Shown one piece after another: positions 46,801 through 56,007 of a stretch of DNA of 64,000 nt (positions are counted from its first letter, which is position 1; the number at the start of each line of letters is the position of its first letter). The notes beneath the pieces are model-generated. The model worked only from the letters and a program-made list of their open reading frames with translations, searched no databases and had not been told where the DNA came from. Source of the stretch: Pristionchus mayeri (taxonomy: Eukaryota; Nematoda; Chromadorea; Rhabditida; Neodiplogasteridae); NCBI GenBank assembly GCA_036245805.1, contig BTRK01000005.1, forward strand, positions 10,850,001-10,914,000, written 5' to 3'. The translations under genes were made by a program, and so were the position numbers.

Positions 46801-49800
46801 CTGCAGGAGAACTTCATCGGGAAGATCTCCGTGGCGGTCGTCAAGGGACTGACCTACCTCAAGGATGACATCAAGATCCTCCATAGAGGTATACCATAAT
46901 CTGGTGCAAATACGGTAGAATTTAATGGTGCCATAACCTGTCGTTCTATTGATTTCGAGATCGTGCGCAAAATATTGGTTCCGAAACAAGCAGACACTCT
47001 TAAAATAATGGTGAAACCGACACCTGCCAAGTTGAAATTCTTACACATGTCGATTGCAGACGTGAAGCCGTCGAACATCCTCGTCAACTCGAACGGTGAG
47101 ATCAAGCTGTGCGATTTCGGTGAGTATGCCCCTTCCCGATGGCTAGCAATCGCTCTAATCTGAGTTCTCTCTCGCAATGTCCGGTGACAACATCGAAAAC
47201 GCTTGAACACGTCTTTCATCCCTCACCTCCGCCAGTAATGTGTTTCACAATCGGAAGATATCATTACGGAAATCTACGCCGTCATTAGTCGAATCGTTTC
47301 ATAAAATTCACACACTACAATTAATTATTTTTTAAAAATCAATATTCTTTCCCTTCCTCAGGCGTCTCCGGTCTGCTCATCGACAGTATGGCCAACTCAT
47401 TCGTGGGCACGCGCTCGTACATGGCTGTGAGTTGAGATTATCAGTGTGTTCGCCTAAGAATCGCATACCCGCCGGTACAGCAAAAAGAAAGGTCTTGAGA
47501 TTTTCACAGTTTCTGGTAGCTCTAGGCATCGTCCATCCATTTCTATATTGGTCATGTGGCATAATACCTAATTTGCATAATTATGCGTGTTCAAACTTTT
47601 GCTTTATATTTACTCCACAATGTGTATTTCAAGTTAGGTTCGTCAGATTTTTGAGAGAAATTATTTCTAGGGCCTTCTTGATGCGCTCTATCCACCTATG
47701 TAGTTTGTTCAAGCAAAATAAAATTTTGAAAATTTTTTTAAAAATTTTTTTTCTTGAAAACTAAGCCGAACACATCGCTATATTTTTGATATGTTATTAC
47801 TCTAGAAGTGTTCTAACTAAAAAAAATAAATGAGCCGATTTGGAGGTCGCGAAGATTGTCGTTTTTAAGGTAAACTGAATCGACTTTCATTGCGAAATTC
47901 ATTATGTTTCACCTCGAAATGAATTTCGAAATGAAAGTCGATTCAGTTTACCTTAAAAACGACAATCTTCGCGACCTCCAAATCGGCTCATTTATTTTTT
48001 ATAGTTAGAACACTTCTAGAGTAATAACATATCAAAAATATAGCGATGTGTTCGGCATAATTTTCGAGAAAAAAATGTTTCAAAAAATGATGAAATTTTC
48101 AAAATTTGATTTTGCTTGAACAAACTACATAGGTGGATAGAGCGCATCTAGAAGGCCCTAGAAATAATTTTTCTCTAAAATCTGAGCAATGTAGAAATGG
48201 ATGGACCAAGCCTTGAGCTACCAGAAACTATGAAAATCTCAAGGCCTCTATTTTTGCTGTACCGGAATCCTCGACAAATGTGTATATTCGTAAATGATCG
48301 TTTTTGTGACAACATTTTTCAAAAACCTGGGGTGTCCAATCCGAAAACCGGGGGTGTTTGACAGCTGGCTTCGAAAGTGCCCGCCTATGCGTAAAAGCGA
48401 AGGAATCTCCGAATTTCTTGGGAAGTACGTGCTGTTTATTATCAGTTCAGTGAAACCGTGAATCGCCATGCCATACACCGAGTAACAAGCAATCCTTATT
48501 CTAACGATCGCTCTCTAGTTAGTCTGAACTAGAAAGAGTGTGAGCAAACTGGTGTTCGGGTTACGGTATCTACAAGCGCTCGCTGTAGGAAGTCATTCCC
48601 TCCCCGCCCTCCTAAGCCCCGCCCCCTTGCAGCCCGAGCGTCTCACCGGCTCGCACTACACGGTGCAGTCGGACATCTGGTCATTCGGGCTGACGCTCAT
48701 CGAGTTGGCAGTCGGGAGGTGAGCAGATATTTTCAAAAAATGAATTCCCCGAACATTCCGAAAATGTGCGTTCGGAAATTTTTGAACTGGCTATTGAGTT
48801 TGTGTTTCTGGAATATGGCATAGGCGAGTGGTTTTTACAGTTTCAATTCTTCGACGGGTCAATCGATTAAATAATTATTTTTAAAACCTTCAGATTCAAA
48901 CAATTTTGAAGTTTCTCAATGCGTATAAATGTGCTTCCATCTCGGAAAACGCCATTTCGGTAAAGGACATCTCGGAAACTTTACAATGAAAATCCATTTT
49001 CGCGCAATTTTCTTGTTATGATCAGATACGTCTACTTAATTTTGATTTACATTGCAATTGATAAAAAGAAGAAAAAAACGGAAATAATATTTTAATCAGG
49101 ATAAAATAGCTTCGAAAGTCATGTGCGCGCCCTTGGAATTTTGCCAAAATTTCCGAGATGTCTTATCACCCTTTGGCGCATAGTATCCCAGGTAATAGTG
49201 ATTCTAAAAATCTAATGCCTTTGATCCTAGTCAAATGCCCCTATGAGACCCGCCAATGCCCACTTGTGATTTTTTCAAATTTTTATAAGTTGTTAAAATC
49301 TTCCCGAATTATGACTCAAAGTATGCCAGGGCACGCTCGTTCCAATAATCCAATGCCATTGGTACTAATATAATGCCCCTATGAGACCCCTTATGCCCGC
49401 AAATTTCGGGGTGACTGTGCCCACATCAGACGATCTCACAAATAGATTTGCGTTTCAATAATGGTAAGTAGGGGGATGTTCACTCATGATTCAATTTCGC
49501 TCCGTTTTTTCGGCCAATAAAATATCCCATTACATACAGTCGCGCCGGAAAGTGAGTAGACGATTTTTATTTTTGAAATAACTTTTGTTACAGTTGACCG
49601 ATCAAGTTAAATGTTGTGGAACTATATACCAAATCCATTGAGGAATTCAATGCGGATACTGGGCCATCAATTGCATCATCACTGATTTTGTAGTGATGAC
49701 GCAATCGAAAAACACTTTTTCAAACATCCATTATTCTTACATAGATTTTTTCCTGCTCGCCAAACTTTCTGAGCTTGGAGACATGTTCGAGGACTACCCA

Positions 49801-52800
49801 GCGAAAAAATATGAAGTTGCTGCTACGTGGTACCTTGGCTGCAGCCTTGCTGTAAAATCGAGGTCGCAAATTCAGAAATCGGCTTCTAGACAAGCTAGAG
49901 ACTCTTTCAAAGCGTCAAAATGATCGTCATCATGACTCCAGGTGATCCTGAGAATATGAAAACAAAATCTCCAAATTTGCCCTCAGGACATGAAACAATC
50001 ACTTTTTTGAATGACCATTATTTGAACATTCATAACTTTTCGGGAAATGTTTTTAAAAATCTGCTTATTGCTTAGGTATGTTCAAAATGTATTAAAGATA
50101 TGATTCCCAACTTTTTAGCGTGTTTGAAGATCTTTCCTGCCCGCGGCGATCGATTTTCGGAGGTATACTAGGGTTGGGAAACACCCTGTTTACCCCTATG
50201 GGCGAGAGAGTGCAGACGACGAGAGTGCGTAAACAAGGTATTCCCGACCCTAGTATACCTCCGAAAATCGATCGCCGCGGGCAGGAAAGATAGTCAAACA
50301 CTCTAAAAAGTTGCGACTCATATCTTTAATACATTTTGAAAATACCTAAACAAAAAGCAGATTTTTAAAAACATTTCCCAAAAAGTTATGAATGTTCAAA
50401 TAATGGTCATGCAAAAAAGTGATTGTTTCATGTCCTGAGGGCAAATTTTGAGATTTTGTTTTCATATTCTCAGAATCACCTGGAGTCATGATGACGATCA
50501 TTTTGACGCTTTGAAAGAGTCTAGCTAGTCTAGAAGCCGTTCTGAATTTGCGACCTCGATTTTGCAGCAAGGCTGCAGCCAAGGTCTGACGTAGCATCAA
50601 CTTCATATTTTTTCTCTGGGTAGTCCTCGAACATGTCTCCAAGCTCAGAAAGTTTGGCGAGCAGGAAAAAATCTATGTAAGAATAATGGATGTTTGAAAA
50701 AGTGTTTTTCGATTGCGTCATCACTACAAAATCAGTGATGATGTAATTGATGGCCCAGTATCCGCATTGTATTCCTCAATGGATTTGGTATATAGTTCCA
50801 CAACATTTAACTTGATCGGTCAACTGTAACAAAAGTTATTTCAAAAATAAAAATCGTCTACTCACTTTCCGGCGCGACTGTATGTAATGGGATATTTTAT
50901 TGGCCGAAAAAACGGAGCGAAATTGAATCATGAGTGAACATCCCCCTACTTACCATTATTGAAACGCAAATCTATTTGTGAGATCGTCTGATGTGGGCAC
51001 AGTCACCCCGAAATTTGCGGGCATAAGGGGTCTCATAGGGGCATTATATTAGTACCAATGGCATTGGATTATTGGAACGAGCGTGCCCTGGCATACTTTG
51101 AGTCATAATTCGGGAAGATTTTAACAACTTATAAAAATTTGAAAAAATCACAAGTGGGCATATCAATATCAATATAAAAAATCAATATCAATATATCAAA
51201 AATAAAAATCGTCTACTCACTTTCCTGCGCGACTGAACTTATCTACAGCAGCAGATTTGTGTGCCTGTTTTTGAATACTTCTGAATACGTCGTGCATAAG
51301 AAAAGCTTGAAATTTACGGCGAAAGGGTAGCATACGACCGATATGTACGATCTATCTCTGTACTAGATACCCGGTGCCGAACATCACGAAGGCGGACTAC
51401 GCGCAGATCTTCAACAAGCCCGTTGAGGAGATCGTCCTGGCTGACGAGACGGCTGAGGTATATTTTTAAATTTTCAAATTCCCGCCGTAATATTCCGAAA
51501 TTTTTGTTGTGATGCAAAAATGGCTCAATTTTGGAATTTTTCATATTTTCGGCGCGAAAGCAAAATATTTTGAATTAGTGTTGCGCAAGTTATCTAAAAA
51601 GTGAAAAGTGATCTTCCACCGCTCAGGTCAAAGTGATCGACGAGAAATGTGATCGATCACTTTGTGGGGAAAGTGATCGATCAGATTTGGAGAGTTTGTT
51701 TTTGTTTTCGAAAGTGATCGATCATTTTTCAAAATTTCACATTTCGAAAAACTTTCAATTAGATCGGTTTCATCGATCTAGATCATTTTTGATCGAGATG
51801 TTATTGCTATTCAGATTCAGAGAGAATTCTGATAAGTTTCAGAAATGCTTAACATACAAATCGCTTCTTTCCAATCGATTTGAATGCCAGCAAAATCAGA
51901 ACGCAGAACGCATTGTATAATAACCATAGTTGCCTACTCCGGCGGCGACCCCCATGACCCCCTATTCATGGTTTCGCACTGCTCCCCTCGATTTGAGGGG
52001 AGTAGTGCGAAACGACGTAGGGTCATGGCCAAAAATCGATCGGTAGGTCAAGACTAGGTAATCGATAATACAGTACTCCCAGATACCGTATACCATTACC
52101 GTAATCCACGATTATCGCAAACCAACTTTATTTTTAAAAAGCCCTGGCACCATGCCCAATCAATTATACAATACCCAAGTGTCTACCATAGCCCAGTTCC
52201 TTGGGTCAAACATTTTTCTAAAATTGCCAAACAAATTTCTTTAAATCCTAAATCGATAATAAAATGATTCTTCAGTAACAAGAAATACAAGGAACTGGAT
52301 CTGACCCTCGGAACTGGGTCAGTTCGTGATAATCGAGGGTTACGGTCGACCATTTTTGCTGACATTCAAATTCCCGTTTGCCGACGTGCTTTTTGGCGTA
52401 TGTTCGAGAAAAAATTCGCTCGCTCCGCTCGCGGATTAACTCAAACATTTTTGCCGACGTGGTTTTCCAACTTTTGCCGACATCATAATGTGTAAAATCA
52501 CGAAGTATTTGACCTATGGTTACGGTTGTGGTATACGATATCTGGAGTACTGTACTATCGACTGGATACGGTACCTAGTCTTGACCTACCGTTGACCTAC
52601 CGATCGATTTTTGCCCATGACTCCCTATACCACGTTTCCCGCTGCTCCTCAAATCGATAGCAATAACATCTCGATCAAAAATGATCTATTGAGCATTTTT
52701 CGAAATGTGATCTTTTGAAAAATGATCGATCACTTTCGATAACAAAAACAAACTCTCTGAATCTGATCTATCGTTTTATGTTTCAAAACGATCGCTCCAA

Positions 52801-53907
52801 ATCTGATCGATAATTTTCCCCACAAAGTGATCGATCACATTCCTCGTCGATCACTTTGAGCTGGCTGGTCGAACTTTGTGAACTGAAAGATCGGGAAGAT
52901 TTAGATCGCAAGCGCAACACTATTTTGAATCTATTTAGGCGATGTCGAACGCGGGCGCCTCCGAGGGCGTGCCGCCCGCCAACATGGCCATATTCGAGAT
53001 GCTCGAGTACATCGTGAATCAGGTACGGTAGGTCGGATACGGTAGATAGGGAGGGGAGTACGGTAGAGGTAAACAGAGTTTGTCAATAGTCATCAATTTG
53101 ACGAATGTATTTTTATCTAAAACTCGAGAGTCCGAAATAATGAATATCTTTGAGATTAGCTATTCATGAAAGAATAGAGTGGCATGAATGCACGTGGTAA
53201 TTGAGATTTCTTCAATGACGGGATAATTCTACCACACTTAAGGAAAATATATTAATAATTCCGATTCTATCGTAAACTGGCTTTCTTGCAGCCCGCCCCA
53301 TCGCTGCCGAAGACGATCTTCTCCGATGAGCTGTGCAACTTCGTCGGAAAGTGAGTTGATTATTTAGGTTACACAATCCAGACCAATCGAATCCGAGAAG
53401 ATCCAAGTGGACTTGTTGAATCATGGTAGATCGAAATCACCTGGATAACTTTTTATATTTTTCAATTTTGTTGGTTAATAAACAGAATGCCAAAATTGGG
53501 GTGGCCATGAAAAATTGTTCAAGTGAAATTGCGGAAACAGAAAACCACCTTGTTGCGCTTCCTTCTTATTGCGGCCTTCTTAGTATCGTTCAGAGCGTGA
53601 GAAATGGTGGATGGTTAGAGTATGAAGCAACCATAACTAGCCTCGTTACTGCAGGTGCCTGAAGAAGCTGCCCGGAGAGCGCGCGACACTCAAATCACTC
53701 GCCGGCGAGACATTCTACACCAAGGTACGGTGGGATACGGTGGCGAACGGATATCTATCGATTCTACTGTTTGACGGGATTCAGGGTAACTATGGTACAT
53801 TATCGATCAATAAGTCTCTATTACAGTACGCCGAGGTGGACGACAAGGGCGAGTTCGCCGCGTTCGTCCAGAAGGTGATAGACATGCCCGAGGCGCCCGC
53901 GTCCTGA
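34855..53907 (+). CDS. mek-2: MAP kinase kinase MEK-2 (MEK1/2 type), 391 aa
   Basis: Dual-specificity kinase that phosphorylates ERK (MPK-1) downstream of RAF in the cytoplasm. Fourteen exons, all in phase: 34855-34935, 36706-36819, 39695-39763, 40418-40505, 46094-46224, 46792-46888, 47060-47119, 47362-47426, 48633-48718, 51367-51457, 52939-53022, 53292-53350, 53655-53724, 53827-53907. An N-terminal ERK-docking-like motif ([10 protein letters not shown]) leads to the Gly loop GELGHGNGG (76-84), ATP-binding Lys101 (MARK), HRDVKPSN (192-199), DFG (212-214), activation-loop Ser222 and Ser226 ([12 protein letters not shown]), [11 protein letters not shown], and a short proline-rich-type insert before [15 protein letters not shown]. 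No key residue is missing and the length matches nematode MEK-2, so the gene looks functional. Its introns carry at least nine mobile elements, two of them ending within 50 bp of an exon. Confidence 0.95.
34936..36705 (+). other. First intron of mek-2 (outside listed repeats)
   Basis: 1.77-kb intron with normal donor (GTATTG) and acceptor (TTTTTCAG). Apart from the hairpin at 36591-36655 I see no gene or transposon in it; open frames near 35750-36100 lack coding character. Confidence 0.5.
36591..36655. repeat. Short hairpin with TGAGAACTATGACGTCAT end
   Basis: GATGAGAACTATGACGTCAT, GCCGCC and their mirror images enclose a short loop. The half-site GATGAGAACTATGACGTCA recurs at 61968, exactly where the minus-strand LINE tail begins. 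Confidence 0.6.
36816..37040 (+). repeat. Tandem repeat that reiterates the mek-2 5' splice site
   Basis: The exon-intron junction reads CTAGGG/GTACGGTAG. GGGGTACGGTAG or a one-base variant recurs at about 36858, 36897, 36955 and 36997, each followed by a TTGAATTATTGATTGGA-like tail. So the donor and its downstream bases are repeated about five times within 225 bp, offering decoy donors. Confidence 0.7.
37080..38000 (+). repeat. Diverged tandem repeat, about 240-bp unit, four copies
   Basis: Blocks containing GGCTTGTC, CTTGATGAAATCATGCAACA, a GCGTGGGCNTTGCG-like stretch and a ...GGATTACCAC stretch recur near 37120, 37335, 37575 and 37845. Copies differ widely, so the array is old. Confidence 0.55.
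38007..38126 (+). CDS. Short open frame with a CPVC motif, 39 aa
   Basis: Starts [15 protein letters not shown] and contains [13 protein letters not shown] before TAG. The Cys-x-x-Cys with acidic flank looks protein-like, but it is isolated inside a mek-2 intron after a decayed tandem repeat. It may be a remnant of a transposon protein; no family assigned. Confidence 0.2.
   Translation: MVATFPEGALLCEDLDDAQGTVACPVCAQVVEEDEVLAL
38635..39129 (+). mobile_element. 5'-truncated copy of the RTE-type LINE
   Basis: Matches the last ~490 bp of the 27811-31038 LINE with only three or four differences. It contains the last 151 codons of the ORF and a tail with AATAATGATAATAATG. Flanked by an 11-bp duplication AGGGTTGCTAA (38624-38634 and 39130-39140). 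A classic incomplete target-primed insertion, in the mek-2 intron. Confidence 0.92.
40773..41997. mobile_element. Foldback element family A, most complete copy
   Basis: A 1.2-kb element that is a mirror image around about 41385: GAGAGACTTTTTCAGTCAGT on the left and its mirror on the right; GCCCACATGTAGTACTCGGT and CATATTTAGTGATCTAG are both mirrored. No open frame of interest. Relatives lie at 3040-4170 and 7305-8966. Confidence 0.75.
42237..42397. mobile_element. Mariner-like hairpin MITE
   Basis: 161 bp, nearly a perfect hairpin: AGCAGAATGCGTAGTCCGTG on the left, its near-mirror CACGGACTACGCATTCTG on the right. Flanked by TA at 42235-42236 and 42398-42399. It ends 33 bp before the LTR element. 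Confidence 0.7.
42431..42875 (+). repeat. Left LTR
   Basis: 445 bp, starts TGTAAGGG, ends GGGCTTTCA. Confidence 0.9.
42876..42890 (+). other. Primer-binding site for tRNA-Pro
   Basis: TGGGGGCTG directly abuts the LTR and is complementary to the last nine bases (with CCA) of the tRNA-Pro(AGG) encoded at 56691-59261, including the unusual discriminator C. The following TGAGCC matches further only if a 2-base insertion is allowed. Confidence 0.65.
43285..44420 (+). pseudogene. Gag-like gene of the LTR element, frameshifted
   Basis: Frame 43285-43497 (coiled-coil, Glu-rich, [17 protein letters not shown]) passes by a one-base shift near 43470 into 43494-44420. The second part continues the coiled coil ([14 protein letters not shown]), then a gag-like core ([20 protein letters not shown]) and a zinc-knuckle start CDRCRKPGH whose last Cys is replaced by Thr just before a TAG stop. 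In the ancestor these were presumably one frame running into the protease. Confidence 0.6.
44519..45658 (+). CDS. Retroviral-type aspartic protease region with C-terminal zinc knuckle, 379 aa
   Basis: [20 protein letters not shown] contains the DTGA catalytic motif of retropepsins, with [15 protein letters not shown] as the matching flap/hydrophobic region. A Lys/Glu-rich stretch follows, then a proline-poor basic segment ([13 protein letters not shown]) and a CCHC knuckle [14 protein letters not shown]. The frame ends two bases into the right LTR region with no polymerase domain, so the pol part has been deleted and the frame re-closed. Confidence 0.65.
   Translation: MNKVEGQSKENRESIFAVKKSRTVKGVINGQERNVMLDTGAEVSLIEERLLKGMRGVEIMRDDQTVLRYANQRPIYVSGKAELEVKLQIGRKAKIGFYVTRIRVGVIIGGAGLDAIGVELRESTTVRSEDKVSATALPVEKESTSAAPEEKKAAEEKTVEKKQETVEDPVEAKVLRYCVIPKGKTETVWINGVPGSTVRLDSSIDGVVEGISVDESVVPIVVDNITDKEMVFKKHQSVGRWRRCALSRSGNAPMNKRNEEMNQMEVMKDWKEELKEVDELKLGMKNGSYENEGKPRKRKRRTRKRKCFVCRSKEHMVMDCPEKDYGSINDGPGRSKREKDGRRRGGEHRGEDASNSKGGGDVRESAYEREKEDLNGRNN
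45601..46045 (+). repeat. Right LTR
   Basis: 445 bp, about 98-99% identical to the left LTR by eye. Confidence 0.9.
47472..48265. mobile_element. Foldback element in the mek-2 intron
   Basis: CCGGTACAGCAAAAA on the left is mirrored by TTTTTGCTGTACCGG on the right, and GACAATCTTCGCGACCTCC is mirrored around a short loop near 47910. The arms differ by an indel of about 80 bp. Non-coding. Confidence 0.7.
49258..51162. repeat. About 1.9-kb near-perfect palindrome
   Basis: Arms of about 940 bp (49258-50195 and 50225-51162) are mirror images with few differences and a ~30-bp centre (near 50210). Within it, CAGTCGCGCCGGAAAGTGAG and its mirror (49537 and 50880 outer ends, each next to TA) look like mariner-type terminal repeats, yet the mirror symmetry extends nearly 280 bp beyond them. 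A third copy of that terminus is at 51201-51236. Short frames in the arms are mirrored and do not resemble a transposase. Confidence 0.8.
51576..52922. mobile_element. hAT-like foldback element
   Basis: 1,347 bp starting TAGTGTTGCGCAAG and ending GCGCAACACTA, with mirrored GATCGATCAC-rich arms, flanked by the 8-bp duplication TTTTGAAT (51568-51575 and 52923-52930). The 8-bp duplication and TAG ends indicate hAT. It ends 16 bp before mek-2 exon 52939, so the duplication itself now sits in the splice-acceptor region. Confidence 0.8.
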
Positions 53908-54697
53908 GCGGAAGACTAGGGTAGCCCGGTCGATCGATCGATACAGTTGCCTCCTCCCTCCCCTTCCCCTATGCCATAGCGCCTAACCTTCTATTAACAA
54001 CTCGGCACCACCCCTTGGTTTCTGTGATATCTTGCTTTATGCTGTGCTGGGAAGGTAGGAATCGCCCACTTGAGTACGGTACCTGACCACACCAGAATTA
54101 GCCAGTCGCCCTTGTAGTCCCTATCGATTTATCGATTTATAGTGATACGTATCCCCCTAGAAGCATGAGACGTATGAGCTTTTCGCGTTTATCTTTCTCT
54201 ACTCGAAACTTGTTCTCTAAAAGCACGAATCATTGCACATTTTGTCTAGATTTTGTCTCTTTTTGTATTCTGATGCGTGAATTTGAAATGTTTGCTTGAT
54301 GTTGTATTGTCCACTCGCTTGCTTGTTTCCACCCTTTTCTGCCTACTTTCATCCTCTGTAAATTGTCTTCCCCGTACCCCATAATTGATTATTTTCGCAT
54401 TCTTATCCTGATATCGATTACTCGTCCCGGATCTAATAATTGTAATGATACCGTATTGCATCGATTTATGGTTCTTATTTCGTTTACTTAAGCACCTAGT
54501 TTGTTTCTTGATCTTATCTTCAAGAAGTTTTGTCGTTTTTTGCAAGGATATGATTCCCCTTTGCTACCAAGTATCTATCCTTTTTTTCTGGGATTCTCAA
54601 AGTTTGTAATCCGTCCAAAAATCATGATTATAGTTCGGTGATTGTTCTCAATTTTGATCGATATCTTGCGAGGAACTCGAAATATATTGTATTCTTT

Positions 54698-54710
54698 AAT
54701 AAAGTTTATT
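54698..54710. terminator. Two-sided poly(A) signal
   Basis: AATAAAGTTTATT holds AATAAA for mek-2 on the + strand (54698-54703) and AATAAA on the - strand (54705-54710) for the convergent gene at 54820-55075. This gives mek-2 a ~0.8-kb 3' UTR. Confidence 0.65.
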
Positions 54711-54819
54711 CAGAGTATGCGAAATTTTATACACATATTAGGAATGTGAACAGTGACGTGGATTCTGTGGAGAATATCTGAGAGAAATGGAAGGATGATT
54801 GATCTTTGATCTTTGCCAC

Positions 54820-55075
54820 TCAATCCTCCTTCCGAAGCAGTGTTTCCAGCTCCTGCTTGGCCGCTAAAATTTGATGTTTGATCTTTTTTACAGATTCATA
54901 ATGCATACCTTCGTCCAGCTCCTGTTGTTCCTTTCCTTGGCTATTCAGATAAATGGTCGCCACCAGCACAATTATCGCTACGATAGGAATGAAAATGTAG
55001 ACAGCTACAAGTGATCTTTGATCTACGGAAAAGGGGCGGGGCGTTACCTTCCACCGCGTCATAGACGCTGTCCAT
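54820..55075 (-). CDS. Small single-pass membrane protein, 76-80 aa, unrecognised
   Basis: Unspliced reading from 55062 gives 80 aa starting MTRWKV. Alternatively a start at 55075 (MDSVYDAVE) is joined through a 25-bp GT...AG intron (55023-55047) to DQRSLVAVYI. The common part has one hydrophobic helix (VAVYIFIPIVAIIVLVATIY) followed by a charged, coiled-coil-like tail (SVKKIKHQILAAKQELETLL) ending RKED. The spliced start looks more protein-like, but 25 bp would be an extremely short intron. It is convergent with mek-2. Small integral membrane protein family unknown. Confidence 0.55.
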
Positions 55076-55079
55076 TATT

Positions 55080-56007
55080 GTATGCGGGCCCGGAGCGTTG
55101 ACAAAGGAGGAGTGAGTAAGTAGGCCCGCAGGCCCCTAAGAAGCCCGCGACCCTCGTGCACTCTCCTGTCTTTCCACGCTCTCTCGCCCGTCGGTTGCGT
55201 CACGCGCTCTCTCACTTTGCCACACTCTCTCATCACTCTGGCCGTCTGCGCCCTCCGCGCCGCCCACGCTCCCTCGCGCTCGAATCGAACAGACTGCGGC
55301 GGACGGATGCCGGGTGGCCACTCTCTCGCTTTCACGCGCTCTCTCGTCGCTCTAGCCTGTCTGTGCTCTCTCGGTTCCCCATGCTCTCTCACCGAGGATC
55401 TCTCCCTAATATTCTCGCGAGTTTGCCCGATCTTTCCGTGTGTTTTGCGTGCATTTACGAGCGGCCTAGTGGGGCGAATGGTTATTCTATGGGTGGCTGA
55501 CTGTACTGTTTAGTGCCTGTATGCCTGATCTGTGATATTTGGCCTTGGAATTTGATGTAATTGGCGCGATTAGGGCCGTGGAATATGGGGAGAGTAAGGG
55601 GTTCTGACAGGTGCAAAGGTTTCCCGCGCTCTTCACGTATTTGCTGCCTTTACTGGTGATTTTCCCTCTCCCTTTTTCTCGACGCGTTCAATTCCCGTAG
55701 GAATGTGCATGACGATTCTCTGCTTCTTTGGAGAAATGGCTCGTCGATTTTCTGTTTCACTGTTCCGTGATATTTGGAGCGAATCAGCGCCGGTTCTTTC
55801 CATTTTCTCTTCCCAGCAAATGTTAAATTTCAAGGATGGATCGACGCTTCTCTGTTTCAGTGTTCATTAAGCGCGATGTTTGGGGGTTCTTCTTTGTACA
55901 ACGCGAAATCCTGTTATAACTTTTCTATTCTATTCTATTTTATAATACTGTACTATTTTCACATGATAGATGGTCATTATTCCTTAGATTAATGAACTAT
56001 TTCAAGG
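55080..56007. other. Region upstream of the unrecognised gene
   Basis: 55140-55420 is rich in CTCTCTC blocks (for example CACGCGCTCTCTCAC), which on the other strand match the dispersed GAGAGAGTGTG motif. 55500-56000 is AT-rich. It probably contains the divergent promoters of the 54820-55075 gene and the gene at 56008; no exon supported. Confidence 0.4.

Noticed and set aside
47432..47764. 110-aa frame in the mek-2 intron
   Set aside because: Lies within the arm of the 47472-48265 foldback element; AT-rich and not protein-like.
55156..55513. Overlapping ~100-aa frames upstream of the 56008 gene
   Set aside because: They arise from the CTCTCTC-rich repeat stretch; low complexity and no splice or start support.
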